A DNA stretch of 64,000 bases from an uncultured Stenotrophomonas sp. (GTDB lineage: Bacteria; Pseudomonadota; Gammaproteobacteria; Xanthomonadales; Xanthomonadaceae): contig NZ_CAJYVQ010000005.1 of the NCBI RefSeq assembly GCF_913778665.1, positions 62,001-126,000 of the forward strand, in the 5' to 3' direction. Shown here piece after piece: positions 53,300-63,575 of this stretch. Each line of letters opens with the position of its first letter. Positions within the stretch are counted from its first letter, which is position 1. The notes under the pieces are model-generated. The model was not told where the DNA came from. It saw only the letters and a program-made list of their open reading frames with translations, and made no database searches. A program made the position numbers and the translations under genes.

Positions 53300-54121
53300 A
53301 TGGACGACATCCACCCGATCGCGCCGGACAAGCGCACCGCCATCCTTTCCACCCTGGCCGAGATCGAACAACGCTACGACGTACGCGTGCTGCTGGCCTG
53401 CGAGTCGGGCAGCCGTGGCTGGGGCTTTTCCTCACCGGACAGCGACTACGACGCGCGCTTCATCTACGTGCATCGCCAGCCGTGGTATCTCAGCGTCAAC
53501 GAGAGCACCGGTCCCGGCGAAGCGCAGCGCGATGTGATCGAACTGCCGATCGACGATGAGCTCGACGTCAGCGGCTGGGACCTGCGCAAGGCACTGCGGC
53601 TGGTCTCAAAATCCAATCCGACACTGATTGAATGGCTGCGTTCGCCGATCATCTACCAGCGGGATCACACTGCGGTGTCGCAGCTGTGGAAGGCTGCTGA
53701 GTCGTTCTATTCACCCCTGGGCACGTGGTGGCACTACTTCAACATGGCGCGCTCGAACCATCGCGGTTACCTGCGTGGTGACACGGTGCGTACGAAGAAG
53801 TACCTGTACGTGCTGCGCCCGCTGCTGGCCTGCCAGTGGATCGAACACGAACGGACACCCCCGCCGATGGCCTTCGAGGATCTGCTGGACCGACTGCTGC
53901 CGCAGGGCCCGGTGCGTGAAGCCATCGATGCTCTGCTGGTAGTAAAACGTGCCAGTGCCGAGGTCAGTGCCGGGCCACGCATCGCGGCAATCAGCGATTT
54001 CATCGATCATGAACTGGCCGCCCGTGCCGAGCTGGCCCCGCACCTGCCTGCTGGCCAGGGCGACAGCGCCTGGCTGGACGGGCTGTTCCGGCAGATGCTG
54101 GCCGAGCATGCGCCGACCTGA
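53300..54121 (+). CDS. DNA polymerase beta-superfamily nucleotidyltransferase (RlaP/YcgL-like)
   Basis: The 273-residue protein has the minimal nucleotidyltransferase core GSRGWGFSSPDSDYDARFIY, with the metal-binding Asp pair in DSDYD. A helical domain follows (YFNMARSNHRGYL, KKYLYVLRPLLACQWI). This matches the family (Pfam 10127) associated in some genomes with RNA ligase-based repair. No RNA ligase or partner gene is next to it. The ATG at 53300 is the natural family start (IHPIAPDKRTAIL). Confidence 0.82.
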   Translation: MDDIHPIAPDKRTAILSTLAEIEQRYDVRVLLACESGSRGWGFSSPDSDYDARFIYVHRQPWYLSVNESTGPGEAQRDVIELPIDDELDVSGWDLRKALRLVSKSNPTLIEWLRSPIIYQRDHTAVSQLWKAAESFYSPLGTWWHYFNMARSNHRGYLRGDTVRTKKYLYVLRPLLACQWIEHERTPPPMAFEDLLDRLLPQGPVREAIDALLVVKRASAEVSAGPRIAAISDFIDHELAARAELAPHLPAGQGDSAWLDGLFRQMLAEHAPT

Positions 54122-54140
54122 GCGGCCGCACCTGCTTCTG

Positions 54141-54216
54141 GTAGTGCCGGGCGCTGGCCGGCAATCGCGGAAATCCAGTCGGGCTCATGGGGTTGCCGGC
54201 CAGCGCCCGGCACTAC
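54141..54216. repeat. perfect dimeric SMAG-like repeat
   Basis: A 24-base arm beginning GTAGTGCC at 54141 is repeated as an exact reverse complement ending GGCACTAC at 54216, with 28 bases between. Each arm also has its own small hairpin. It occupies the gap between the nucleotidyltransferase and carbonic anhydrase genes. Confidence 0.8.
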
Positions 54217-54270
54217 CGATGCTTCTGCCGCGTATCATCGTCGCGAACGAGCTGATTTCCGGAGACACCG

Positions 54271-54801
54271 ATGAACCCGCTGCGCCCCTTCCGCGACAAG
54301 ATGCCCGTCCTCGGCGAGCGCGTGTACATCGACCCGGCCTGCACCGTCATCGGTGATGTGGAACTGGGCGACGACGTGTCGGTGTGGCCGGGCACGGTCA
54401 TCCGCGGCGACGTCAATTACGTGCGCATCGGTGCGCGCACCAACGTGCAGGACGGCACCATCATCCATGTCAGCCACCACAGCCCGTATAACAAGGCCGG
54501 CTGCCCGACCCTGATCGGCGAGGGCGTGACCGTCGGCCACGGCTGCATCATCCACGCCTGCACCATTGGTGATTACAGCCTGATCGGCATGGGCGCCTGC
54601 ATCCTCGACGGTGCCCGCGTTGAACGTCACGGCTTTGTCGGTGCCGGCGCGGTGGTCGGCCCGGGCAAGGTGGTGGGCGAAGGCGAGCTGTGGGTCGGCA
54701 ATCCGGCCCGGCCGGCGCGCACGCTGAGCGACAAGGAGATCGAGTCGCTGCATTACTCGGCCGACCACTACGTACGGCTGAAGGGCGAGTACCTGGGCTG
54801 A
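54271..54801 (+). CDS. gamma-class carbonic anhydrase family protein (YrdA-like)
   Basis: The 176-residue left-handed beta-helix protein is built of hexapeptide repeats. The three metal-ligand histidines of the gamma carbonic anhydrase pattern are present at 66, 90 and 95 (IIHVSHH and VGHGCIIH). Members may hydrate CO2 or have lost that activity; YrdA-like forms usually lack the proton-shuttle loop, as here. The ATG at 54271 follows GGAG at eight bases. Confidence 0.9.
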   Translation: MNPLRPFRDKMPVLGERVYIDPACTVIGDVELGDDVSVWPGTVIRGDVNYVRIGARTNVQDGTIIHVSHHSPYNKAGCPTLIGEGVTVGHGCIIHACTIGDYSLIGMGACILDGARVERHGFVGAGAVVGPGKVVGEGELWVGNPARPARTLSDKEIESLHYSADHYVRLKGEYLG

Positions 54802-54926
54802 ACGGCCAACACCGCCCGACGGCTCTGCTAAAGTCTGGGCCCGACCAGGATCTGTCGAGACCCCCCCATGCCTGTGGCTGCCTGCCGGAGAGGACTCCGG
54901 CGCCCACAACGAAGGCCATCGCGCTG

Positions 54927-55616
54927 ATGGCCGCACCGATGCTCGATACCTGCCGCGAGGTGGTGACGCCGGAGGGTGTGCCACTGCAGTTGCCCGCGGC
55001 CGGCCCGGTGCCGCGGGCGATGGCCTGGCTCGTCGACCTCGGCGTGCGCATCGCGGTGCTGGTGCTGATGGCGATCCCGCTGGCCCTGCTGGACGAGTTC
55101 GGCTCCGGGCTCAACCTGGTGCTGATGTTCCTGGTCTACTGGATCTATCCGATCGTCTGCGAGGCGCTGTGGGGCCGCACCCTGGGCAAGCGTGCGCTGG
55201 GGCTGCGCGTGCTGTCCCGCGATGGCGCGCCGGTGGGCTGGATGGCGGCGATCACCCGCAACCTGCTGCGTACCGTGGACATGCTGCCGTTCGGCTATGC
55301 GCTGGGCCTGGTCAGCAGCCTGTTCGATCCCCATGGCCGCCGCCTCGGTGACCTGGTCGCCGGCACCGTGGTGGTGCACACACCCGCGCATTACCTGCCG
55401 CCGCCGCCCACCATCGACAGCGTGCTGGCCCCGCCGCAGCCGCTGCGGCCGGAAGAACAGGCCGCACTGATGGCCTTCGCCGAACGCGCGCCGCGACTGT
55501 CGGTGGCGCGCCAGCAGGAGCTGGCCGGCATCGCCGAACCGTTGACAGGCACCCCCGGCCAGGTCGGCGTGCTGCGCCTGTATGCCATGGCCAACTGGCT
55601 GCTGGGGCGACGATGA
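54927..55616 (+). CDS. RDD-domain membrane protein
   Basis: The 229-residue product has the RDD signature: PRAMAWLVDLGVRIAVLVLM, WGRTLGKRALGLRVLSRDG and the DPHGRRLGDLVAGTVVV segment. Two to three membrane helices are visible. The C-terminal third is soluble. Starts at 54927 and 54939 are both possible. It begins a six-gene operon; its stop overlaps the next start (ATGA). Confidence 0.85.
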   Translation: MAAPMLDTCREVVTPEGVPLQLPAAGPVPRAMAWLVDLGVRIAVLVLMAIPLALLDEFGSGLNLVLMFLVYWIYPIVCEALWGRTLGKRALGLRVLSRDGAPVGWMAAITRNLLRTVDMLPFGYALGLVSSLFDPHGRRLGDLVAGTVVVHTPAHYLPPPPTIDSVLAPPQPLRPEEQAALMAFAERAPRLSVARQQELAGIAEPLTGTPGQVGVLRLYAMANWLLGRR

Positions 55617-56605
55617 AGCAGGAACAGTTCGTCGCCCGCTACCAGCAGGAGTGGCAGGACCTGGAGCAGTGGCTGCTGCTGCGCGCGGCTGCCTCGCGCC
55701 GCGCGCGCCGCAAGGCCAGCGGCCTGGCATTGGACGACACCGCTTTCCCGCAGCACTACCGGCGCCTGTGCCAGCAGCTGGCGCTGGCCCGTGAGCGCGG
55801 CTACAGCCCACAGCTGGTGCAGCGCCTGCAGCAGCTGATGCAGCGGGGCCACAGCGTGCTCTACCGCACCCGGCCGACGCGCTGGCGCAGCGCACTGGAA
55901 TTCCTGGTGGCCGACTTCCCGCTGCTGGTGCGCAGCCAATCACGCAGCATGTGGGTGGCGCTGGCGATGTTCGCGGTGCCGGCGCTGGCCTGCTTCGTGC
56001 TGACGCAGACCCATCCCGAGCTGATCCACCTGCTGATGGACAACCGCCAGATCGCCGCGATGGAGCGCATGTACGATCCGGCGGCCGAGCGCCTGGGCCG
56101 AGACAGTGGCACCGACTGGATGATGTTCGGCCACTACATCCTCAACAACATCAGCATCGCCCTGCGTACCTTTGCCAGTGGGCTGCTGGCCGGGCTGGGC
56201 ACGCTGCTGGTGCTGCTGTTCAACGGCGTGACCATCGGTGCGGTGGCGGGCCACCTGCAGCACATCGGCCATGGTGGCCCGTTCTGGCGCTTCGTGGTGG
56301 GCCACGGCGCGTTCGAACTGACCGCGATCGTGATCGCCGGCGGCGCCGGGTTGCAGCTGGGCATGAAGCTGCTGGCACCAGGCCGCCGCAGCCGCCTGGA
56401 TGCGCTGGTCGACGGCGGCCGCATCGGTGCCCGGCTGTGCCTGGGCGTGGCCTTCATGCTGCTGGTGGCGGCATTCATCGAAGCCTTCTGGTCGTCGATC
56501 GCCGAGGTACCGGCGTGGGGCAAGTTCAGCGTGGCGGGCGTGCTGTGGGCCGGCGTGCTGCTGTGGCTGTGGCGCGGCGGACGTGGAGGCGGCGATGCGC
56601 ATTGA
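55613..56605 (+). CDS. SpoIIM/DUF95-family membrane protein
   Basis: The 330-residue membrane protein resembles the SpoIIM (stage II sporulation M) fold: a cytoplasmic helical N terminus followed by helices with VALAMFAVPALACFVLTQTH, NNISIALRTFASGLLAG and HGAFELTAIVIAGGAGLQLG. In sporulating bacteria SpoIIM aids peptidoglycan remodelling. Here in a non-sporulating genus it belongs to a MoxR-type operon. ATGA overlap upstream, 11-base overlap downstream. Confidence 0.85.
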   Translation: MKQEQFVARYQQEWQDLEQWLLLRAAASRRARRKASGLALDDTAFPQHYRRLCQQLALARERGYSPQLVQRLQQLMQRGHSVLYRTRPTRWRSALEFLVADFPLLVRSQSRSMWVALAMFAVPALACFVLTQTHPELIHLLMDNRQIAAMERMYDPAAERLGRDSGTDWMMFGHYILNNISIALRTFASGLLAGLGTLLVLLFNGVTIGAVAGHLQHIGHGGPFWRFVVGHGAFELTAIVIAGGAGLQLGMKLLAPGRRSRLDALVDGGRIGARLCLGVAFMLLVAAFIEAFWSSIAEVPAWGKFSVAGVLWAGVLLWLWRGGRGGGDAH

Positions 56606-58214
56606 CCGCCTGGACGTGGTGCTGCGCGCGCGCAGCGGCTGGGAAGCGATGGAGCTGGGCAGTGCGCTCGCCCGCCGCCATGCACGCGCCGTGTGGGGCA
56701 GCTGGCTGCTGGCCAGTGCCCCGTTGTTCGTGATCTTCAATGTGCTCGGAGGGTGGCTGGATGCGTTCGGCTGGGCCTGGCTGGCGATGTGGTGGTGCAA
56801 GCCGCTGTTCGAGCGCGCCCCGCTGTACGTGCTGTCGCGCGGCATCTTCGGCGAGCCGGTGGGCGCGCTGGCTGCATTGCGCGCGCAGCGCAGCTGGGGC
56901 AACGCAGGATTCTGGGGCTACCTGGGCTGGCGCCGCTTCAGCGTGCTGCGCAGCCTGTGCCTGCCGGTGAACCTGCTGGAAGGCAATGCGCCGCACCAGC
57001 GCGGTGCGCGCCGCCGCGCGGTGGCGGCCGGCGCTGCAGGCTCGGCGATGGTGCTGACGGTGGTCTGCATGGCGTTCGAAACGGTGCTGGTGACCGGTGC
57101 GATCGGCGCGGTGTTCATGTTCATGCCGCTGGAACTGATGTCTGAATCCTGGCGCGCAGCGTGGGACATGATCGGCAAGGACACGCCGGCGTGGGCACGC
57201 TTCGGCTTCAACCTGGCGTGCTGGCTGGCCTCCGTGCTGATTGGCCCGTTCTTCGTCGGTGCGGGCTTTGGCCTGTACCTGAACCGGCGTACGCAGATGG
57301 AGGCGTGGGACGTGGAGATCGCGCTGCGCCGCCTGCGCGAGCGCCTGCTGCCGGCCACCTCGACGCTTGCGTTGCTGCTGTGCCTGGCGTTGCCGCTGGT
57401 ACCCGTGCCCGTGCACGCGCAGGACGCGGATAGCGGGCCCGAGCGCGCACTGGGAACACCCGGCAACGACGACGCCAATGAGGACGAGGCCGACGAATCC
57501 GCGATCGATCCGGCCAACACGCCGGCAATGATCTTCGGTAGCACGCCCGTGGACACCGCCGGCTTCCGCCAGGCCGTGAACCGCGCCTATGAGGATCCGC
57601 TGCAGCGCCCCACCCGCCAGGTCACGCGCTGGAAGCCGATTGAACAGGCCGAGGAAAAGAAGAAGGGCGACAAGGTGCTGCAGAAGGATGGTGACGGCCG
57701 CAACGAACGCAAGGCGCGCAAGGGCGGTATCGCCTGGCTGGCACGGTTGGCCGAATGGGGGCTGTGGGCGCTGCTCGGTGTCCTGCTGCTGGTGCTGCTG
57801 CTGACCGCGCGCCTGTGGCTGCCGTGGCTGCGTGGCAGCGGCCGGCGCAAGGCGAAGGCGCCGCCGCCGGTACACAAGGAGACCGTGGAACTGCCGGCGG
57901 TGCTGCCGCCGGACGTGGCCACCCAGGCCAGGCTGTTGTGGGACCAGGGTCGGCCGCGGCAGGCGTTGGCCCTGCTGTACCGGGCCAGCGTGCGTACCGT
58001 GGGCGAACGCAGCGGCATCGCGCTGCCGCCGGGCGCCACCGAAGCACAGTGCCTGCGCGCCTCGCGACGCATGCCCGAGACCGCCGACCGTGACCTGTTC
58101 GCGCGCATCGTGCGCATGTGGCAGTACGCCGCCTACGGTGGCCGCCTGCCCAGCCGCAGCGACTTCGATGCCCTGGCCGATACCCTTCGCCAGCAGTACC
58201 GGTGGCAGGCATGA
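56595..58214 (+). CDS. membrane protein with C-terminal DUF4129 domain
   Basis: The 539-residue product has several membrane helices in the first 260 residues, a charged periplasmic or cytoplasmic segment (DDANEDEADES, EEKKKGDK), one more helix near 390 (LLGVLLLVLLLTARLWLPWL) and a C-terminal DUF4129 domain (ARLLWDQGRPRQALALLYRA, RMWQYAAYGGRLPS). DUF4129 regularly accompanies MoxR and DUF58 genes. The biochemical role is unknown. Confidence 0.82.
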   Translation: MRIDRLDVVLRARSGWEAMELGSALARRHARAVWGSWLLASAPLFVIFNVLGGWLDAFGWAWLAMWWCKPLFERAPLYVLSRGIFGEPVGALAALRAQRSWGNAGFWGYLGWRRFSVLRSLCLPVNLLEGNAPHQRGARRRAVAAGAAGSAMVLTVVCMAFETVLVTGAIGAVFMFMPLELMSESWRAAWDMIGKDTPAWARFGFNLACWLASVLIGPFFVGAGFGLYLNRRTQMEAWDVEIALRRLRERLLPATSTLALLLCLALPLVPVPVHAQDADSGPERALGTPGNDDANEDEADESAIDPANTPAMIFGSTPVDTAGFRQAVNRAYEDPLQRPTRQVTRWKPIEQAEEKKKGDKVLQKDGDGRNERKARKGGIAWLARLAEWGLWALLGVLLLVLLLTARLWLPWLRGSGRRKAKAPPPVHKETVELPAVLPPDVATQARLLWDQGRPRQALALLYRASVRTVGERSGIALPPGATEAQCLRASRRMPETADRDLFARIVRMWQYAAYGGRLPSRSDFDALADTLRQQYRWQA

Positions 58215-59391
58215 GCCCGCGTCTGTTCTGGTCACTGCTGCTGGGTACGCTGGTGCTGTTCGGCGTGCCGCTGACCATCCTCTACCTGCGCACGCATGAG
58301 CGGGTCACCGAGACCGTGCGGCTGCCGCCGCAGGGCGAGGCCAGCTACAACCCGCTGTACGTGCTCGGCCAGGCGCTGCGAGCGGACGGCATCGACGTGC
58401 ATTCGCAGCCGCGGCTGGAACTGCAGCAGATGGCGCTGGGTCCGCACGACACGGTGGTGCTGCTGCAGGACAGCAGCGAACTGCCGGCCCCCGCCGTGCG
58501 ACAGCTGCTGGACTGGGTCGCGCGTGGCGGTCACCTGCTGGTGCGCACGCCGCCCCCGGCCGAGGACGATGCCCGCAGCACGCAGGGGCCGCTGCTGGAC
58601 CAGCTCGGCGTGGACAGCCTGTTCCAGCACAGTGATTGCCAGCCGTTCCACATCGACGACGACGCGGGTCATTCCGAATTCTGCGGGGGTCGCCGTTTCA
58701 CCCTGGGCTTCGCCGCCAGTGCACAGGCCGAACGCCGCTGGGGCAGTGACCACGACCTGGTGTTCGCACGCCTGCGCCATGGCCAGGGCAAGGTGAGCGT
58801 ACTGGCGGACATGGAGTTCATGCGCGGCGATGTCGATTCGCCCGCCGCCCGCGTGGCCGCCGAGGCCGGCCGCGCCAGCGATGGCCTGCACGATCCTGCC
58901 CACCGCGACCTGACCCGCTACCTGCTCGACCCCAACTACGGCAAAGGTGCGGTCTGGCTGGTCTATGCCGGCCGCCCGCCGTCGCTGTGGGTCCGCCTGT
59001 TCTGCCAGGGCTGGCCGTTGTGGGCACCGCTGCTGCTGGCACTGCTGGGCTGGCTGTGGGCACGCTCGCAACGCTTCGGCAGCCTGCAACCGTCGACGGT
59101 GCTGGAACGCCGCTCGCTACTGGAGCATGTGCGCGCCAGCGGCGAGCTGCTGTTGCGCTTCGGCCACGGCGCGCGCCTGTATGAGGCCGTGCTCGGTCTG
59201 TTCCTGCACCGCCTGCGCCTGCGCGCCCCGGTCGCCGCTGCGCTCGATGGCGCACCGCGTGAGCAGGCCATCGCCGAGCTGCTGAAGTGGCCTCAGGGCC
59301 GTGTCGCCAGCGCGCTCACGCCCCCTCCCCCGCACGATTCCTCCGCCCTGCGCGAGCGCATCCGCTTGCTGCTCCAGATGAGATCCCTGCT

Positions 59392-59395
<4 letters not shown>
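58211..59395 (+). CDS. DUF4350-domain membrane protein
   Basis: The 394-residue product has an N-terminal helix (FWSLLLGTLVLFGVPLTILY), a periplasmic-like domain with DTVVLLQDSSELPAPAVRQL and WVARGGHLLVRTP, and a second helix near 270 (LWAPLLLALLGWLWARS). The tail LRERIRLLLQM is basic. DUF4350 domains resemble glutamine-amidotransferase-like folds without visible catalytic residues. ATGA overlaps tie it to both neighbours. Confidence 0.8.
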
Positions 59396-60374
<979 letters not shown>

Positions 60375-60378
<4 letters not shown>

Positions 60379-61673
60379 GGCCGGCCCCGCTGCTGCTGGT
60401 GCTGTTGCTGGCCTGGGCCACCCTGGGTGGCCTGGTGCTGGGCGGAATGCTGCCACGCTGGGGCTGGGCATTGGCCGGGCTGGCCATTGCCGTGCCGGCC
60501 CTGCTGGACCTGTGGCAGCAGGCACGACGTCCTTCGCCGCAGATCCAGCGCGAGCTGCCCGAAGCGCTGGCGCTGGGCGTGCGCCGTGAAGCCGCGCTGC
60601 GCCTGCAGGCGCCGCAATCGATGACGGTGCAGGTGTTCGATCAGGTGCCCGGCGGCTGGCCGCTGGAATCGCTGCCGCAGCGCGTGCGGCTGCAGGCAGG
60701 TACGGCATCCACCCTGCACTACCACCTGCAGCCGCTGCAGCGGGGGCATTTCCGCTTCGAAGGGGTGCACCTGCGCATGCGTTCGCCGTGGCGCCTGTGG
60801 TGGCAGCAACGCACGCTGCCGCCGGTGCTGGAGGTGCGGGTCTATCCGAACTTCGTGCCGCTCACCCGCTTCGCATTGTTCAGTGCTGACCAGGCCTCGC
60901 GGCTGGTGGGTGCGCACGTCAAGCGCCGCCGTGGCGAAGGCACCGACTTCCACCAGATGCGCGAGTACCGCGTCGGCGACAGCCTGCGCCAGCTCGACTG
61001 GAAGGCCACCGCGCGTGCACGCAAGCTGGTCTCGCGCGAGTACCAGGACGAAAAGAACCAGCAGTTGCTGCTGATGCTGGACAGCGGCCGCCGCATGCTG
61101 GCCAGCGAAGGCGGACTGTCGCACTTCGATCACGCGCTGAATGCCTCGCTGGTGGTGGCCTATCTGGCACTGCGCCAGGGTGATGCCGCCGGCCTGATCG
61201 CCGCCGGTGGCGAGCGTCGCTGGGTCGCGCCGCAGCGCGGCATGGGCACGGTCGAGCACCTGCTGCGCGCCAGCTACGACCTGCAGCCGCGCGCGGTGGC
61301 CACCGACTATCTGGCCGCCGCCACCGAAGTGTCACTGCGCCAGCGCCGACGTGCGCTGGTGATGCTGGTCAGCAACGTGCGCGACGAGGACATCGAAGAC
61401 CTGCTGGCGGCGGTGCGCCTGCTGCAGCGGCGCCACCTGGTATGCGTGGCCAGCCTGCGCGAGCGCGAGCTGGACGGTGCGCTGGACGGCGACGTGCAGA
61501 CGCTGGAGGACGCGGCCCAGGCCGGTGCCGCCGCGTTGTACCTGCAGCAGCGCGCGAAGGCGCACGAAGCACTGCGCAGCGAGAAGGTGATGGTGCTGGA
61601 CGTGACCGCCGACGCCCTGCCGGGGGCACTGGTGGAGCGCTACCTGGCGGTGAAGCGCGAAGGGTTGCTGTAG
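60375..61673 (+). CDS. DUF58-domain protein
   Basis: The 432-residue product has two N-terminal helices (LLLVLLLAWATLGGLVLGG and WALAGLAIAVPALLDLW), a beta-rich region, and the DUF58 core KRRRGEGTDFHQMREYRVGD with QLDWKATARARKLVSREY, then a VWA-like domain (LLLMLDSGRRML). It is the usual partner of MoxR ATPases and closes the operon. Physiological function not established. Confidence 0.9.
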
Positions 61674-61710
61674 TCCCGCGCTTGACCGGAGCATCACCCT
61701 GCGCACTCCG

Positions 61711-61734
61711 TTGCCGATCAGCGGCCGGCACTAC
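61711..61734. repeat. SMAG-like palindromic half unit
   Basis: A TTGCCG...CGGCACTAC arm like those in the dimer at 54141-54216, with one or two changes. It lies between the convergent DUF58 gene and the cysteine-rich gene; a degenerate GTAG partner may start at 61670. Confidence 0.55.
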
Positions 61735-62390
61735 CCTTGCAGCAATCGCCGCTGCAAGCGCTCCACCGTGCGCTGCAGCAGCACCCGGTTGCGGCCCAGC
61801 TTCATCCACTGCGGAAGGCGCGAGAACATCGAGCGATTGGTGACACCCGCGCGCTCGCGCAGGGGCGCGGCGGCGTAATCGTGCAACGCCTGCAGATGGG
61901 CCTCGTTGTAGGCCCACAGCACGCCGGCCGCGGTCTTTTCGACCAACCGCAGCGGCAGGCCGAAGTGTGGATCGATCGCCTCATTGCCACGCCACCGCGA
62001 CAGCGTGACCTCCACCTCGCTGCTGCGTCCGCACTGACCGCAGTCCGCCGCCAGCGTCCGCAACGGCGGCGTTGCACGCGCGCGGTGCAGCTCGGCGCGG
62101 ACCCATTTGTGCCCACAGTATCCGCAGGGACGATAGCCGCTGTAGCGCACCGGCCCGACCCAGTCGCCCGCAACACAGCAACCACAGCCGCATACACTGT
62201 CCAGGGCTGCGCTGCAGCCCAGGCAACGGAAACGTCGCGATCCCGACGTCCCCACCACCCAACCGGGCGTATCGCAGCGATGGCAGCGCACCGCGATGCG
62301 GTCCGAATAGCGCGACAGCGCATGGCCGTCATCCAGGTGCCGACCCGGCAACGGCGCAGGCCGCAGGTCGCGATTGCGTTGCTCCGACAT
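61731..62390 (-). CDS. cysteine-rich, multi-zinc-ribbon protein of unknown function
   Basis: The 219-residue protein has five Cys clusters: CHRC, CLGC, CGCGCC, CGYC and CGQC, spread over residues 35-120, suggesting two zinc ribbons or more. The second half is helical and basic (LLQRTVERLQRRLLQG) with no membrane segment. I do not recognise the family. Its ATG overlaps the stop of the YgiC-like gene by one base (TGATG), so it is co-translated with the ygiBC-like pair. Confidence 0.7.
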   Translation of the reverse strand: MSEQRNRDLRPAPLPGRHLDDGHALSRYSDRIAVRCHRCDTPGWVVGTSGSRRFRCLGCSAALDSVCGCGCCVAGDWVGPVRYSGYRPCGYCGHKWVRAELHRARATPPLRTLAADCGQCGRSSEVEVTLSRWRGNEAIDPHFGLPLRLVEKTAAGVLWAYNEAHLQALHDYAAAPLRERAGVTNRSMFSRLPQWMKLGRNRVLLQRTVERLQRRLLQG

Positions 62391-63568
62391 CAGACGTAGA
62401 TCCGCGTCGGCGCCTCGTCGACGATCGCGTGCGGCAGGAAGCGCGCGCTGTCGCGGGTGATCGCGCTGTTGTCCTCGCGGATGCCGATGCCGCAGGCGTG
62501 GTCGCCGATCACCCAGCTGCCGATCAGCGGGTAGCCGCCTTCAAAGCGGGTCAGCGGATGTGCGCGCTGGATGATCGCCGGGCCATCGTAGGGACCGTCG
62601 CTGCGCTGGGTGCTGCCATCGGCCAGGTGCATCTCGATGTTGGCGCCTTCGCGCGAGAACAGCGGCTTGCGCACCCAGCCCGACGCCAGCGTGCTGCCGT
62701 CATCGAAGTGTGCTTCCAGCAGGTTCGGATGACCGACGTTGCGCTGCCACAGCAGCGGCAGGATGCCCTTGTTGCTCAGCACCGCCTTCCACGCCGGTTC
62801 GAGCAGCTGCACGCCCGAACCGGGCAGTGCGCGGCCGAACTCCTCGGCCATCAGGTCTTCCAGCGGATACAGCTTGAACAGCGTACCGATCACCGAATCG
62901 TCCAGCGCGGTGAAACGGCCGTCCTCGGACAGGCCGATATCCTCGATGGCGATCGCCTGGCCGTGCAGGCCCGCCTGCGAGGCGCAGTCGCGCAGATAGT
63001 CGACGGTGCCACGGTCTTCGTCCGAACTGCCCACTGCGCTGAAGTACAGCGGCGGTGGCAGCTGCGTTGCCAGTTCGCCGAAGCGCTCGACCAGCGCTTC
63101 ATGGATCGCATTGAACTGGTCGGCATGCTGCGGCAGGCGACCGGCATTGCGCTGGTCCTCCAGCCACTGCCACTGGAAGAAACTGGCCTCGAACAGCGAG
63201 GTCGGCGTGTCGTAGTTCAGCTCGTACAGCTTGGCCGGACCGGTGCCGTCGTAGGCCAGGTCCAGGCGCCCATACAGATGCGGCTGGCGCTGGCGCCAGC
63301 TGTCGGCGATCCAGTCGCGGTAATGCGACGGAATCGCCAACTGGTCCATCAGCCGTTCGCTGGCGATGACATCGCCGACCAGGTCCAGCGCCATCTGGTG
63401 CAGCTCGGCGCTGGGGTCTTCGATGTCCTGTTCGATCTGGCGCAGGGTGAAGGCGTAGTACGCGCTTTCATCCCAGTACGGCTGGCCATCGATGGTGTGG
63501 AAGCGAAACCCCGCCTCTTCCGCGCGTGCCCGCCACTGGGCACGCTCGGCAATCCGGATGCGCTGCAT
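62390..63568 (-). CDS. YgiC-like glutathionylspermidine synthase-family ATP-grasp protein
   Basis: The 392-residue product resembles E. coli YgiC in length and blocks: GFRFHTIDGQPYWDESAYYA, YELNYDTPTSLFEASFFQWQ, KAVLSNKGILPLLW, RKPLFSREGANIEM and GSWVIGDHACGIGIRED. The family shares the fold of the synthetase half of glutathionylspermidine synthase; the amine and peptide substrates of YgiC are unknown. It starts seven bases after the YgiB-like gene, as in E. coli ygiBC. Confidence 0.85.
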   Translation of the reverse strand: MQRIRIAERAQWRARAEEAGFRFHTIDGQPYWDESAYYAFTLRQIEQDIEDPSAELHQMALDLVGDVIASERLMDQLAIPSHYRDWIADSWRQRQPHLYGRLDLAYDGTGPAKLYELNYDTPTSLFEASFFQWQWLEDQRNAGRLPQHADQFNAIHEALVERFGELATQLPPPLYFSAVGSSDEDRGTVDYLRDCASQAGLHGQAIAIEDIGLSEDGRFTALDDSVIGTLFKLYPLEDLMAEEFGRALPGSGVQLLEPAWKAVLSNKGILPLLWQRNVGHPNLLEAHFDDGSTLASGWVRKPLFSREGANIEMHLADGSTQRSDGPYDGPAIIQRAHPLTRFEGGYPLIGSWVIGDHACGIGIREDNSAITRDSARFLPHAIVDEAPTRIYV

Positions 63569-63575
63569 GGGTCGA

